Part shown: piece by piece, positions 15,523-22,861 of the stretch
Position numbering within the stretch: position 1 is the stretch's first letter
How the letters are laid out: each line of letters opens with the position of its first letter
From: SZUA-186 sp041552135
GTDB taxonomy: Bacteria; Pseudomonadota; Gammaproteobacteria; UBA9214
Direction of reading: 5' to 3'
Assembly (NCBI GenBank): GCA_041552135.1
Contig: JBFELL010000016.1
Coordinates: 1-28,926, forward strand
DNA: 28,926 bases
Notes under the pieces: model-generated
What the model was told of the DNA's origin: nothing
What the model saw: the letters and a program-made list of their open reading frames with translations, nothing else
The model's database searches: none
Position numbers and translations under genes: made by a program

Positions 15523-16268
15523 CCGCTTCCTGGCGGACGGTGTGGATCACCGGAGCCAGTCAGGGTATTGGCCGCGCCCTGGCCATGCGGCTTGCCGGCG
15601 CAGGGAGCACCCGCGTTGCGGCATCCTCGCGCAGCGGCGAAGACCTGGTCCGCATGCAGTCTGAAAACCCGGCCGTACAGCCGTTCGTGCTCGACGTGAC
15701 AGACCGGGCTGCCGCTGACGGGGTGGTCGACGGGATCGAGGCGACCCTCGGACTCCCGGACCTGGTGGTGCTGAATGCCGGTACCTATGAACCTGTCGAT
15801 GCGGCAACGGCGACGGTCGGGCAGTACCGGCACCACATGGAGGTCAATTACCTGGGCGTCATCCACTGCATTGACGCCGTGCTGCCGCGCATGCTGGCGC
15901 GGGGACACGGACAGCTTGCCATCATGGGATCCGTGGCCGGCTACCGTGGCCTGCCGAAGGCGGCGGCCTATGGCCCGACCAAGGCCGCACTGATCAGCCT
16001 GGCAGAAACCCTGCGCCTGGAATTGCAGGGCAGCGGTGTTGACGTGCGCCTGCTCAGTCCCGGCTTCGTGGCCACCCGGCTGACCGGCAAGAACCGTTTC
16101 AGCATGCCGGCCTTGCGTACCCCTGAGCAGGCGGCAGCTGCCATTATCCACGGGCTGCAGGGCAGGGGCTTCGAGGTGGCCTTTCCCTGGCGTTTCGTTT
16201 TCTGGCTCAAGCTGGCCCGGCTGCTGCCCTATCGACTTTACTTCCCCCTCGCAGGCCGGCTGACATGA
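15519..16268 (+). CDS. Short-chain dehydrogenase/reductase (SDR)
   Basis: This classical SDR of about 249 residues uses NAD(P)(H) on an unknown, probably lipid-related, carbonyl or alcohol. It has the cofactor motif TGASQGIGRALA near the start, the NAG motif (VVLNAGTYE), the catalytic Ser in IMGSVAGYRG and the YxxxK pair in YGPTKAAL. The C-terminal end contains a hydrophobic stretch (FVFWLKLARLLPYRLYF), suggesting membrane contact. The start is uncertain. TTG at 15519 overlaps the DUF6134 stop by four bases (15519-15522) with AGG close upstream; GTG at 15540 or ATG at 15489 are alternatives. It overlaps the NTF2-like gene by four bases. SDRs of this type are regular members of RpoE-ChrR-linked lipid clusters. 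Confidence 0.88.
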   Translation: MTASWRTVWITGASQGIGRALAMRLAGAGSTRVAASSRSGEDLVRMQSENPAVQPFVLDVTDRAAADGVVDGIEATLGLPDLVVLNAGTYEPVDAATATVGQYRHHMEVNYLGVIHCIDAVLPRMLARGHGQLAIMGSVAGYRGLPKAAAYGPTKAALISLAETLRLELQGSGVDVRLLSPGFVATRLTGKNRFSMPALRTPEQAAAAIIHGLQGRGFEVAFPWRFVFWLKLARLLPYRLYFPLAGRLT

Positions 16269-16717
16269 CAGCAGACAGGCAGCGACTGGAGAGGCAGTGT
16301 GCCAGATGGATCCAGCTGTTCAGCGAGCTGGACACCGCCGGCGTGCCGTCGCTGGACCAGCTGTCGGGCGTGGCAGTCGATGACGTGCATTTCAGCGACC
16401 CGTTCAACGATACACACGGCCTCGAGTCACTGCAGCGGGTGCTCGAACACACCCGCAGGCACGTCAGGTCACCGCACTTTGGTGTGCACGACACGGCATG
16501 GTCGGATATGACCGCCTATGTCCGCTGGACCATGACGGGACGCCTGCGCGTCATCGGCGAATGGCGCGTCGAGGGTGTCAGCGAAATCCGCTTTGCCGAT
16601 GACGGCCGGGTGGCGGCTCATGTCGATCACTGGGATGCGGCCTCGCAATTCTTTGGCCGGTTGCCACTTATCGGCTGGCTGCTGCGGCGTCTTGCGGCTC
16701 CTGCCAGGGTTTCCTGA
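16265..16717 (+). CDS. NTF2-like (SnoaL-fold) protein
   Basis: This 150-residue protein has the cone-shaped NTF2-like fold used by small isomerases, hydrolases and binding proteins. The pattern DVHFSDPFNDTHGLESLQRVLEH (about residues 38-60) and the ending VDHWDAASQFFGRLPLIGWLLR are typical of the NTF2-like protein found next to SDRs in RpoE-ChrR lipid clusters. The substrate is unknown. The start codon overlaps the SDR stop (ATGA at 16265-16268), indicating translational coupling. Its 3' end overlaps the 3' end of the convergent DUF3833 gene by 50 bases. Confidence 0.85.
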   Translation: MTADRQRLERQCARWIQLFSELDTAGVPSLDQLSGVAVDDVHFSDPFNDTHGLESLQRVLEHTRRHVRSPHFGVHDTAWSDMTAYVRWTMTGRLRVIGEWRVEGVSEIRFADDGRVAAHVDHWDAASQFFGRLPLIGWLLRRLAAPARVS

Positions 16718-17228
16718 ACGCCAGTGTCACGCTGCCGACTTCCAGTCCGAACTTGCTGATGCGGGCACGGTTCAGCAGGACGCCGTCGGACTGCAGGAAC
16801 ATCCAGTCATCAAACGCGACCCGCAGCCGGCGGTCACCGACCTTGAGATCCATGCTGTAGGTCCAGTGCAGCGCATTGCCGCCGGTTTCACCGTGCGCCT
16901 CGCCAACCACGTCGTCGGCCTGCCCGCTGTAGGTGCTTTCGCCGGTACGGCGGATGGTCCAGGTGCGGTGCTGACGCTCGCCGTCGGCATAGAGGAAGGA
17001 TTCCTCCAGCACCAGGGTCTCACCGTCAACCGTACCGATGATGTCCACATGGAACTGCCGGCGCAGCTTGCCGAAACGGTCCTCGAACAGGCCCCAGGCG
17101 CGGGTATGACCCTCGAAGTAATCGAACAGGTCCAGGGGCCGGTTGCTGTCTGCAAAGTCTCTGGGGTGCATGGTTCCGCATCCACTCATGAACAGGGCGG
17201 CAAACACTACGCAGAGAACGTGCTTCAT
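16668..17228 (-). CDS. DUF3833 family lipoprotein
   Basis: This 186-residue outer-envelope lipoprotein has a short signal peptide and a lipobox (FMSGCG). The mature part includes LDLFDYFEGHTRAWGLFEDRFGK and YSMDLKVGDRRLRVAFDDWMF, matching DUF3833. The function is unknown, but DUF3833 genes are consistently found with CFA-like, DUF1365 and FAD-oxidoreductase genes. The ATG at 17228 is preferred over that at 17234 because GGAAG on the minus strand is spaced about eight bases from it. It is the last gene of the minus-strand RpoE operon, 15 bases after the transporter gene, and its 3' end overlaps the convergent NTF2-like gene. Confidence 0.88.
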   Translation of the reverse strand: MKHVLCVVFAALFMSGCGTMHPRDFADSNRPLDLFDYFEGHTRAWGLFEDRFGKLRRQFHVDIIGTVDGETLVLEESFLYADGERQHRTWTIRRTGESTYSGQADDVVGEAHGETGGNALHWTYSMDLKVGDRRLRVAFDDWMFLQSDGVLLNRARISKFGLEVGSVTLAFRKPWQEPQDAAAASR

Positions 17229-17243
17229 GATCATGCTTCCCGG

Positions 17244-18581
17244 TCAGTTTGCATCGCGACGTAGCAGGCGTGTTGCGATTGCCGCCTGCCTTGACTGCGT
17301 GATCGGCAGTCCGCTTACCAAGGTGATGGCTGTGAACTTGAATACGCAGGGCAGCAGCGCGTAGATCATGGCGAGGGCCGTCACTGCCGATGCCGCGGGT
17401 GTTGCTTCCTCTATGCCCAGCGCCGCCAGTGTCGGCAGCAGCAGGCCGGCGGCCAGCGCCAGCGCCAGCTTGGTGGCCATGTTCCAGAGCGAGAACAGGC
17501 CGGCGGTGCGGTTGCGGCGGTAACGCAGCCGGTCCCAGTCGGCGACGTCGGCCTGTATCGCCGGCGGCAGGGCCATGTCCGCACCCAGGCACAGGCCGGT
17601 CAGCACGCACACCACGGCAAAGATGCCGGTCTGTCCAGGCGACAGGAATGCCGCCACCGCGAAGGCCGGGCAGGTCAGCAGCATGGCGATGCTCCAGGCG
17701 CGGTGCTTGCCGAGGCGATGGCTCAGATTCAGCCAGGCGGGTATGCCGATGACGGCACTGGTGAAGTAGAGCCCCAGCAGGATGTTGCGCGTCTGGTCCG
17801 TGGTCTCGAGCACCGTGGCGCAGTACAGCGGGAACAGGATGGCCGGTATCGCGTTGGCCAGGGCATTCAGGAACCACGCGCTCAGCAGGCGCAGGAACAG
17901 GCGGTTCTGCGTCAGGCCGCGCCAGCTGCTGCCGGCGGCGGCAAGTGGCTGTGGCGCCGGCACCCGACGCAGCAACAGGGTAAAGGCGGGTATGCCCAGG
18001 GCGACGGCAAACCAGCCGGTCAGTGCGAGCCGCTGCGCCTCATCGAAGTGGAGCAATACCAGCAGTGCCGGCAGTGAGCCGGACAGCAGGATGCCGATGA
18101 TGAGTGCGCTCTCGCGGCTGGCGGTGACCCGTGTGCGTTCGTGGTAGTGCGGCGACAGCCTGGCACCCCAGGCCAGATAGGGGATCTGCACCAGGGTCCA
18201 GCCGAGGTAGAGCAGCGCACTGCACAGGAACAGCCAGCCCGCCCCGGCCCCGTCCGGTGGTGACAGCAGCAACAGCAGTGCCGGTGCACCGATCAGCGCA
18301 CCGGCCAGCAGCAGGGTCTTCAGTCCGGCGGGACCGGCGCGGTCGGTGAGATAGCCGATGAGCGGGTCGGTGATGACATCCAGGGCACGGCTGAGGAAGA
18401 GCATCATGCCGGTCATGGCGAGGCCGATACCGACATGCCCGGCATAAAACACCGGCAACAGGGTAAATACGGGAACCGTTGGTATCGCCGTGACGAGACC
18501 CGGCAGGCCGTAACAGAAGAGAATGCCCCGGTCGACCCTGTGCGGCTCAGCCCGGCTTGCGGAAACGGAAGATGCCGACAT
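17244..18581 (-). CDS. MFS/GPH-family transporter
   Basis: This protein of about 445 residues has about 12 hydrophobic segments and glycoside-pentoside-hexuronide (GPH) cation symporter features. The family pattern DVITDPLIGYLTDR lies near residues 60-75, with WGARLSPHYHERTRV in the next loop. Transporters of this kind sit in RpoE-ChrR clusters with CFA-like enzymes. They may move a lipid precursor or product, but the substrate is unknown. The frame is open further upstream through the CFA-like gene, but those residues are shadow sequence. The ATG at 18581 is the best start, so the gene overlaps the 3' end of the CFA-like gene by 35 bases. Confidence 0.85.
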   Translation of the reverse strand: MSASSVSASRAEPHRVDRGILFCYGLPGLVTAIPTVPVFTLLPVFYAGHVGIGLAMTGMMLFLSRALDVITDPLIGYLTDRAGPAGLKTLLLAGALIGAPALLLLLSPPDGAGAGWLFLCSALLYLGWTLVQIPYLAWGARLSPHYHERTRVTASRESALIIGILLSGSLPALLVLLHFDEAQRLALTGWFAVALGIPAFTLLLRRVPAPQPLAAAGSSWRGLTQNRLFLRLLSAWFLNALANAIPAILFPLYCATVLETTDQTRNILLGLYFTSAVIGIPAWLNLSHRLGKHRAWSIAMLLTCPAFAVAAFLSPGQTGIFAVVCVLTGLCLGADMALPPAIQADVADWDRLRYRRNRTAGLFSLWNMATKLALALAAGLLLPTLAALGIEEATPAASAVTALAMIYALLPCVFKFTAITLVSGLPITQSRQAAIATRLLRRDAN

Positions 18582-19803
18582 CGATGCTGCCCGACCGGAA
18601 GCCGGTCTCGCAATAGCAGAGGTAGTAGTCCCACAGGCGCTGGAAGGTCTCATCGAAGCCAAGCTTTCGTATACGCGGCCAGGCGGCATGGAAATTCCGG
18701 CGCCACGCGGCCAGTGTTCGGGCATAGTCCATGCCGAACATCTCGCGGTGATCGACCTCCAGGCCGGCTGCCGCGGCCTGCCGGCAGACAATGCCGGGTG
18801 TCGGCAGCATCCCGCCGGGGAAGATATAGCGCTGAATGAAGTCCGTGTTGCGCAGATAGTGCCGGTAACGGCTGTCATCGATGGTGATGACCTGGACCAC
18901 GGCAGCGGCGCCCGGTCGCAGGCGTTCGTTCAGCGTACGAAAATAGGTTGGCCAGTGTGCCCTGCCGACGGCCTCGAGCATTTCGATGGACACCACGGCA
19001 TCGTAGCTGCCGGTAGCGTCGCGGTAATCGGTAAGGCTGGCAGCGGCTTGCCCGGCACGGCCGATGGCCTGCATGCGGCGGTTGGCCCAGGCATGCTGTT
19101 CGCGGCTCAGGGTGATGCCGGTGACGCGGCAGTCCGGGATCCCGGTGGCATGTTCCATGAAGCCGCCCCAGCCGCAGCCGATCTCGAGAATGTGTTCGCC
19201 GCCCTGCAGTCCGGCGAGCCCGGCTATGCGCCGGTACTTGGCGTCCTGTGCCTCCTGCAGTGTGTCCGACGGCTGCCGGTAGCGTGCGGCGGAGTATGTC
19301 ATGCCGGGGTCGAGCCAGGCCGCGTAGAAATCGTTACCCAGGTCGTAATGATAGGCGATGTTGCGGCGGCTGCCATCGCGGTTGTTGTCGCGGCTGCGGT
19401 GGTAGTAGCGGTTCAGCAGGCGGGCGATACGGCTGCCGATCCTGCCCGTTCGCAGTGCCGTCTCGTTACGGTGCAGCAGGTCGAGCAGGGCGGGCAGGTC
19501 GGGTGTGTCCCAGAGGCCGTCGATGTAGCATTCGGCGAAGGCGATGGCGCCGCCGGTCAGCAGGCGACGGAACACGGCCGGGTCATGAATGGTCAGTGCG
19601 GCGCGCGGCTCGGTGCGCGTCCCGCCCGAGCAGTGGATCGTGGATCCGTCCGGCAAGGTGACGGCCAGTGTTCCGGCGCGGATGCAGGACAGTTTCCCCA
19701 GTACCAGTTTCCTGGCAGCGGCGCCGCGCCGGCCGAATCCGGAGATGCCTCCTGTCGGCAGCCAGCGGGGCGGGTTCAGGGCGGTGCTGTAGTCTTCTGA
19801 CAT
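18547..19803 (-). CDS. CFA synthase-like SAM-dependent fatty-acid methyltransferase
   Basis: This 418-residue protein is a member of the cyclopropane-fatty-acid synthase family, which adds a methylene or methyl to unsaturated acyl chains of membrane phospholipids. It has the motif HYDLGNDFYAAWLDP (from residue 152), the SAM-binding LEIGCGWGGF (206-215), SIEMLEAVG (272-280) and YIFPGGMLP. Compared with E. coli Cfa, the bicarbonate-binding Cys139 position is Ala (YSAAR, residue 172) and the His266 position is Gln (VVQVITI, Q304). The Glu239 equivalent is E277. This suggests different chemistry from cyclopropanation. GGAA lies eight bases before the ATG. It is the third gene of the minus-strand RpoE operon. 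Confidence 0.9.
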   Translation of the reverse strand: MSEDYSTALNPPRWLPTGGISGFGRRGAAARKLVLGKLSCIRAGTLAVTLPDGSTIHCSGGTRTEPRAALTIHDPAVFRRLLTGGAIAFAECYIDGLWDTPDLPALLDLLHRNETALRTGRIGSRIARLLNRYYHRSRDNNRDGSRRNIAYHYDLGNDFYAAWLDPGMTYSAARYRQPSDTLQEAQDAKYRRIAGLAGLQGGEHILEIGCGWGGFMEHATGIPDCRVTGITLSREQHAWANRRMQAIGRAGQAAASLTDYRDATGSYDAVVSIEMLEAVGRAHWPTYFRTLNERLRPGAAAVVQVITIDDSRYRHYLRNTDFIQRYIFPGGMLPTPGIVCRQAAAAGLEVDHREMFGMDYARTLAAWRRNFHAAWPRIRKLGFDETFQRLWDYYLCYCETGFRSGSIDVGIFRFRKPG

Positions 19804-19819
19804 GTCTGGCGGTTCCTTG

Positions 19820-20596
19820 TTATTTCCTGTGGCCGGGTATCACGCTGACGGAGTTTTCCGGTGCCGTGGTATGGCTGAATACGGGCAACCCCTTGAGCCA
19901 GAGTTTCATTGCTTCCCAGTGGATGCCGGCGACCACCTTGAGGGTCATCAACGGCAGGGCCAGTCCGAGCCGCAGCAGGGTGCGATCGGTCAACGGCCGG
20001 CGCTGCCCGGTAAACCAGGCATCCAGCACCGGCTCGTTGTCGCTGGTTTCACGAATCAGCAGGCTGAGCACCTTTCCCGGCACCCGCGCGCGGAAGTTGT
20101 AGCGGCAGTTCATGGGCAGGAAGGGCGAGACATAAAAGGCCTTGTCACAGGCATGCTGCACCATGCCGTTGTCGGGGTCTGCCGGGGCCACGTAGCTGTG
20201 GCGCTCGCCGTAGGTGTTGCCCACCTCGTAAATCAGTGCCTGCAGCCGGCCTCCCTGCGAGTAGCAGTAGTAGACACTGATCGGGTTGAAGACGTAGCCC
20301 AGCACCCGCGGGTAGCAAAGCAGGTAGACCGGGCCGCCGGTGCCGGTTATGCCGGCGTGGGCCAGTTGCCCGTCAACCCAGGCCCTGAGGCTGCTGCCAT
20401 CCCCGGCGCCGTGGTCGCTGTCGTGAAATGAAAACAGGCCGCGGCGATTGTAGTTCAGCAGACGCAGGCGGCCGTGCAGCTCCTCGAGTTCGTCCAGGTT
20501 CACGAACAGGGAAAAGACACGGTACTCCAGCCGGTGGGTCCTGGGGCCGTGGCGCTGGTGAATGACCCTGCCGTCATAGACTGCCGCGCGGGTCAT
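19820..20596 (-). CDS. DUF1365 family protein
   Basis: This 258-residue protein begins MTRAAVYDGRVIHQRHGPR and contains the DUF1365 signatures YRVFSLFVNLDELEEL, PRVLGYVFNPISVYYCY and YNFRARVPG. Its function is not established. It is almost always paired with an FAD-dependent oxidoreductase and a CFA-like methyltransferase, implying a joint role in fatty-acid modification. Its start overlaps the FAD-oxidoreductase stop by four bases (20593-20596), indicating translational coupling. The CFA-like gene follows after 16 bases. Confidence 0.92.
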   Translation of the reverse strand: MTRAAVYDGRVIHQRHGPRTHRLEYRVFSLFVNLDELEELHGRLRLLNYNRRGLFSFHDSDHGAGDGSSLRAWVDGQLAHAGITGTGGPVYLLCYPRVLGYVFNPISVYYCYSQGGRLQALIYEVGNTYGERHSYVAPADPDNGMVQHACDKAFYVSPFLPMNCRYNFRARVPGKVLSLLIRETSDNEPVLDAWFTGQRRPLTDRTLLRLGLALPLMTLKVVAGIHWEAMKLWLKGLPVFSHTTAPENSVSVIPGHRK

Positions 20597-21951
20597 GCGG
20601 CCTGCCTGCTGTTACCGTAGCGCAGCGGGGCGGGATTGCAATGAATGCGCCCGTTCATGTCATCGAGCTGCCAGGGTCGCTGCAGACCGCCGAGCTGTTC
20701 GGCCACTGCCAGCCCGGCCTGCAGGCCGTCTTCGTGGAAGCCGTGGCCGAAATGCGCACCACAGAACCAGGTGCGACGCGTACCCTGCAGGTTCCACAGC
20801 AGGCGCTGGGCGCGGATCGCGGCCCGGTCGTACATCGGGTGGTCGTAGAGAAAACTCCTGTGGATGCTGCCATCGGCGGGTTGCCGGTCGGGATTCAGTG
20901 TGACGAACAGCGGCATTGTCCCCGGCAGTGACTGCAGGCGGTTCATCCAGTAGGTTACGCACACGCGCTGTTCGTCTTGCCGGCTTTCTCCCAGGAAATT
21001 CCAGCTGGACCAGGCCTTGCGCGTTTTCGGCATCAGCCGGCTGTCGGAGTGCAGGATCGCCAGGTTGCGCTCATAGCGAAAGGCAGACAGCAAGCGCCGT
21101 TCCGCGTTGTCGGCGTCGCTGAGCATGTCCAGTGCCTGGTCTGCGTGGCTGGCGATCACCACGTGGTCAAAGCGGCGCCGCTCGCCCTGGCGATCCTCGA
21201 TGATCACGGAATCGGCATCGCGGCGTATGCAAACCACTGCGGTATTGAGCAGTATCCTGTCGGCATAGGATGCCGTGAGCGCCTTGACATACTGTCTGCT
21301 GCCGCCCGCGACGGTCCGCCAGGCGGGTCGATCCTTCAGTTGCAGCAGGCCGTGGTTGTTGCAGAAGCGCACGAAGGCCTCAAGCGGGTAGTCCAGCATG
21401 TCCCGCACCGGCGTTGACCAGATGGCCGCACCCATGGGTAACAGGTGGTCATTGATGAAGACCTTGCCGTAGTGGCGGGTTTTCAGGTACTCACCCAGGG
21501 TGATTTCATGGCGCAGCTTGCCGGCGTCCGCCGGTGCCTCCCGGTAAAAGCGCATGACATCGCGCAGCATGGACCACATGCGCGGCCGCAACAGGTTTGC
21601 CGGCTGGGCAAACAGGCCACCAAGACCGGTACCGGCATACTCGAAGCGGCCGCCATCCAGCGAGGCGGAGAAGGACATATCGGATGGCTGGGTGGCGATG
21701 CCCAGGTGCTCGAACAGCGCAACCAGGTTCGGGTAGTTTTTCTCGTTGAAGACAATAAATCCGGTGTCGACGTCGATATGTGCGTCCGGCGTATCGACGG
21801 TAACGGTGTTGGTGTGGCCACCGATGCGGTCGTCCTTTTCATAGACTGTCACCTGGTGGCGCCTGGCCAGCAACCAGGCGGCGGCCATGCCGGAGATGCC
21901 GGTGCCGATGACTGCGATATTCAGTGGTGTGGCGCCGCGGTGTGTGTCCAT
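20593..21951 (-). CDS. FAD-dependent oxidoreductase (amine oxidase/desaturase-like) of the lipid cluster
   Basis: This 452-residue flavoprotein has an N-terminal dinucleotide-binding motif (IAVIGTGISGMAAAWLLA) followed by YEKDDRIGGHTNTV. A C-terminal region contains WFCGAHFGHGFHEDGLQAG, as in NAD(P)/FAD-dependent desaturase-like enzymes. In RpoE-ChrR clusters this protein accompanies DUF1365 and CFA-like proteins. By its family it may oxidise or desaturate an acyl chain, though this is inference. The ATG at 21951 is preferred because AGGAAA lies six bases upstream; an in-frame ATG at 21969 lacks such a site. It is the first gene of the minus-strand operon, about 32 bases after the predicted transcription start. 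Confidence 0.9.
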   Translation of the reverse strand: MDTHRGATPLNIAVIGTGISGMAAAWLLARRHQVTVYEKDDRIGGHTNTVTVDTPDAHIDVDTGFIVFNEKNYPNLVALFEHLGIATQPSDMSFSASLDGGRFEYAGTGLGGLFAQPANLLRPRMWSMLRDVMRFYREAPADAGKLRHEITLGEYLKTRHYGKVFINDHLLPMGAAIWSTPVRDMLDYPLEAFVRFCNNHGLLQLKDRPAWRTVAGGSRQYVKALTASYADRILLNTAVVCIRRDADSVIIEDRQGERRRFDHVVIASHADQALDMLSDADNAERRLLSAFRYERNLAILHSDSRLMPKTRKAWSSWNFLGESRQDEQRVCVTYWMNRLQSLPGTMPLFVTLNPDRQPADGSIHRSFLYDHPMYDRAAIRAQRLLWNLQGTRRTWFCGAHFGHGFHEDGLQAGLAVAEQLGGLQRPWQLDDMNGRIHCNPAPLRYGNSRQAA

Positions 21952-21957
21952 GAGCAG

Positions 21958-21963
21958 TTTCCT
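21958..21963 (-). promoter_or_regulatory. Ribosome binding site deciding the FAD oxidoreductase start
   Basis: AGGAAA on the minus strand lies six bases before the ATG at 21951 and within the coding region if the upstream ATG at 21969 were used. Confidence 0.6.
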
Positions 21964-21989
21964 TCGCATCTTTTGTCCGTTGCTACTAC

Positions 21990-22017
21990 CTTACGACTGA
22001 GTATCGAAGTCGGATCA
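21990..22017 (-). promoter_or_regulatory. ECF11 (RpoE-ChrR) type promoter of the lipid operon
   Basis: On the minus strand, TGATCC (22017-22012), exactly 16 bases, then CGTAAG (21995-21990). Counted to TAAG the spacing is 18, as in the Rhodobacter RpoE consensus (TGATCC-N18-TAAGA). It would drive the FAD oxidoreductase, DUF1365, CFA-like, transporter and DUF3833 genes. The divergent rpoE promoter lies about 190 bases away with the same two hexamers and spacing. Confidence 0.9.
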
Positions 22018-22203
22018 TGCGCGGCGGTGTCCTGTTCGTGACGCGAAGGGGGGGCAGGAGAGCGTTCGGTCACGGCTGACGTGGGGACAATCTCGCGCCA
22101 CCGCCCGCACAGTGCATTCCCAGCCCCGGCGGGGCGGGGAGCTGACCGACATACCAGCAGTTCCCGGTCATCATTTTACCCATTGGCCTGTGATTATCCG
22201 CAG

Positions 22204-22231
22204 TGATCCGCTTGCACGCGCACAGCGTAAG
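22204..22231 (+). promoter_or_regulatory. ECF11 (RpoE-ChrR) type promoter of rpoE itself
   Basis: TGATCC (22204-22209), exactly 16 bases, then CGTAAG (22226-22231). This is the autoregulatory promoter expected for an ECF11 sigma operon. Transcription would start near 22238, about 24 bases before the ATG at 22262. It rules out in-frame ATG starts further upstream. Confidence 0.9.
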
Positions 22232-22261
22232 CTGCAGTATGGTAACCACACGGCCACCGAG

Positions 22262-22861
22262 ATGATACCGCAAGCTGTGACAACAACAATTGCCGAAGTC
22301 CCCGACAATACGCCCGCTGCGGAGCAGCTGGCCGAATGGCTTGGTTCGGTTGCCACCGACCGTGACCGCCGTTGCTTTGAACACCTGTTCGGTCATTTCG
22401 CGCCACGCCTGAAATCCTACATGATGCGCCTTGGAGCCGACGCGGTCACGGCAGAAGACCTGGCACAGGAGACCATGATCAAGGTCTGGCACAAGGCAAG
22501 CCTGTACGACCGCAGCAAGGCCGGTGCATCTGTGTGGATCTTCCGCATCGCCCGCAACCTGCGCATCGACAAGTTGCGGCGGCAAAGGTTTCATGAAGTC
22601 GAGCTGGATACCGAGGAGATCGCACGGCAGGGACATTATCAAGAGAGCAACCTGCATGCGGATCGACTCGATGCCGACCGTCTGCCGGAGCTGGTGCAGG
22701 AACTGCCAATCGAACAGCTGGAAGTTGTCAGTCTGGCATTTTTCGAGGGTCTTACCCACAGCGAGATCTGCCAGAAGCTTGAATTACCCCTTGGAACTGT
22801 CAAATCACGCCTGCGACTTGCCTTTGCCAAGCTCCGCAACGCAATGGGTGAAAACCGATGA
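22262..22861 (+). CDS. rpoE: ECF11-type RNA polymerase sigma factor RpoE
   Basis: This 199-residue ECF sigma factor has region 2 at about residues 38-106, with AEDLAQETMIKVWHKASLYD and WIFRIARNLRIDKLRR. Region 4 lies at about 140-195, with LAFFEGLTHSEICQKLELPL and GTVKSRLRLAFAKLRNAM. Combined with the ChrR partner it is the singlet-oxygen/photooxidative stress type of sigma factor. It is held inactive by ChrR and released on stress. The start is placed at the ATG at 22262 because the promoter lies upstream of it; the ribosome binding site is weak. The chrR start overlaps the rpoE stop by four bases, coupling the two. Confidence 0.95.
   Translation: MIPQAVTTTIAEVPDNTPAAEQLAEWLGSVATDRDRRCFEHLFGHFAPRLKSYMMRLGADAVTAEDLAQETMIKVWHKASLYDRSKAGASVWIFRIARNLRIDKLRRQRFHEVELDTEEIARQGHYQESNLHADRLDADRLPELVQELPIEQLEVVSLAFFEGLTHSEICQKLELPLGTVKSRLRLAFAKLRNAMGENR

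Noticed and set aside
18582..18878. Longer N-terminus of the transporter gene
   Set aside because: It runs in the -1-type shadow of the CFA-like gene and reads as low-complexity Arg/Ser/Pro sequence without membrane character.
22112..22261. Upstream start of the sigma factor at 22112
   Set aside because: The RpoE promoter (22204-22231) lies inside this stretch, so it cannot be translated from the autoregulated mRNA, and the added residues are not conserved-looking.
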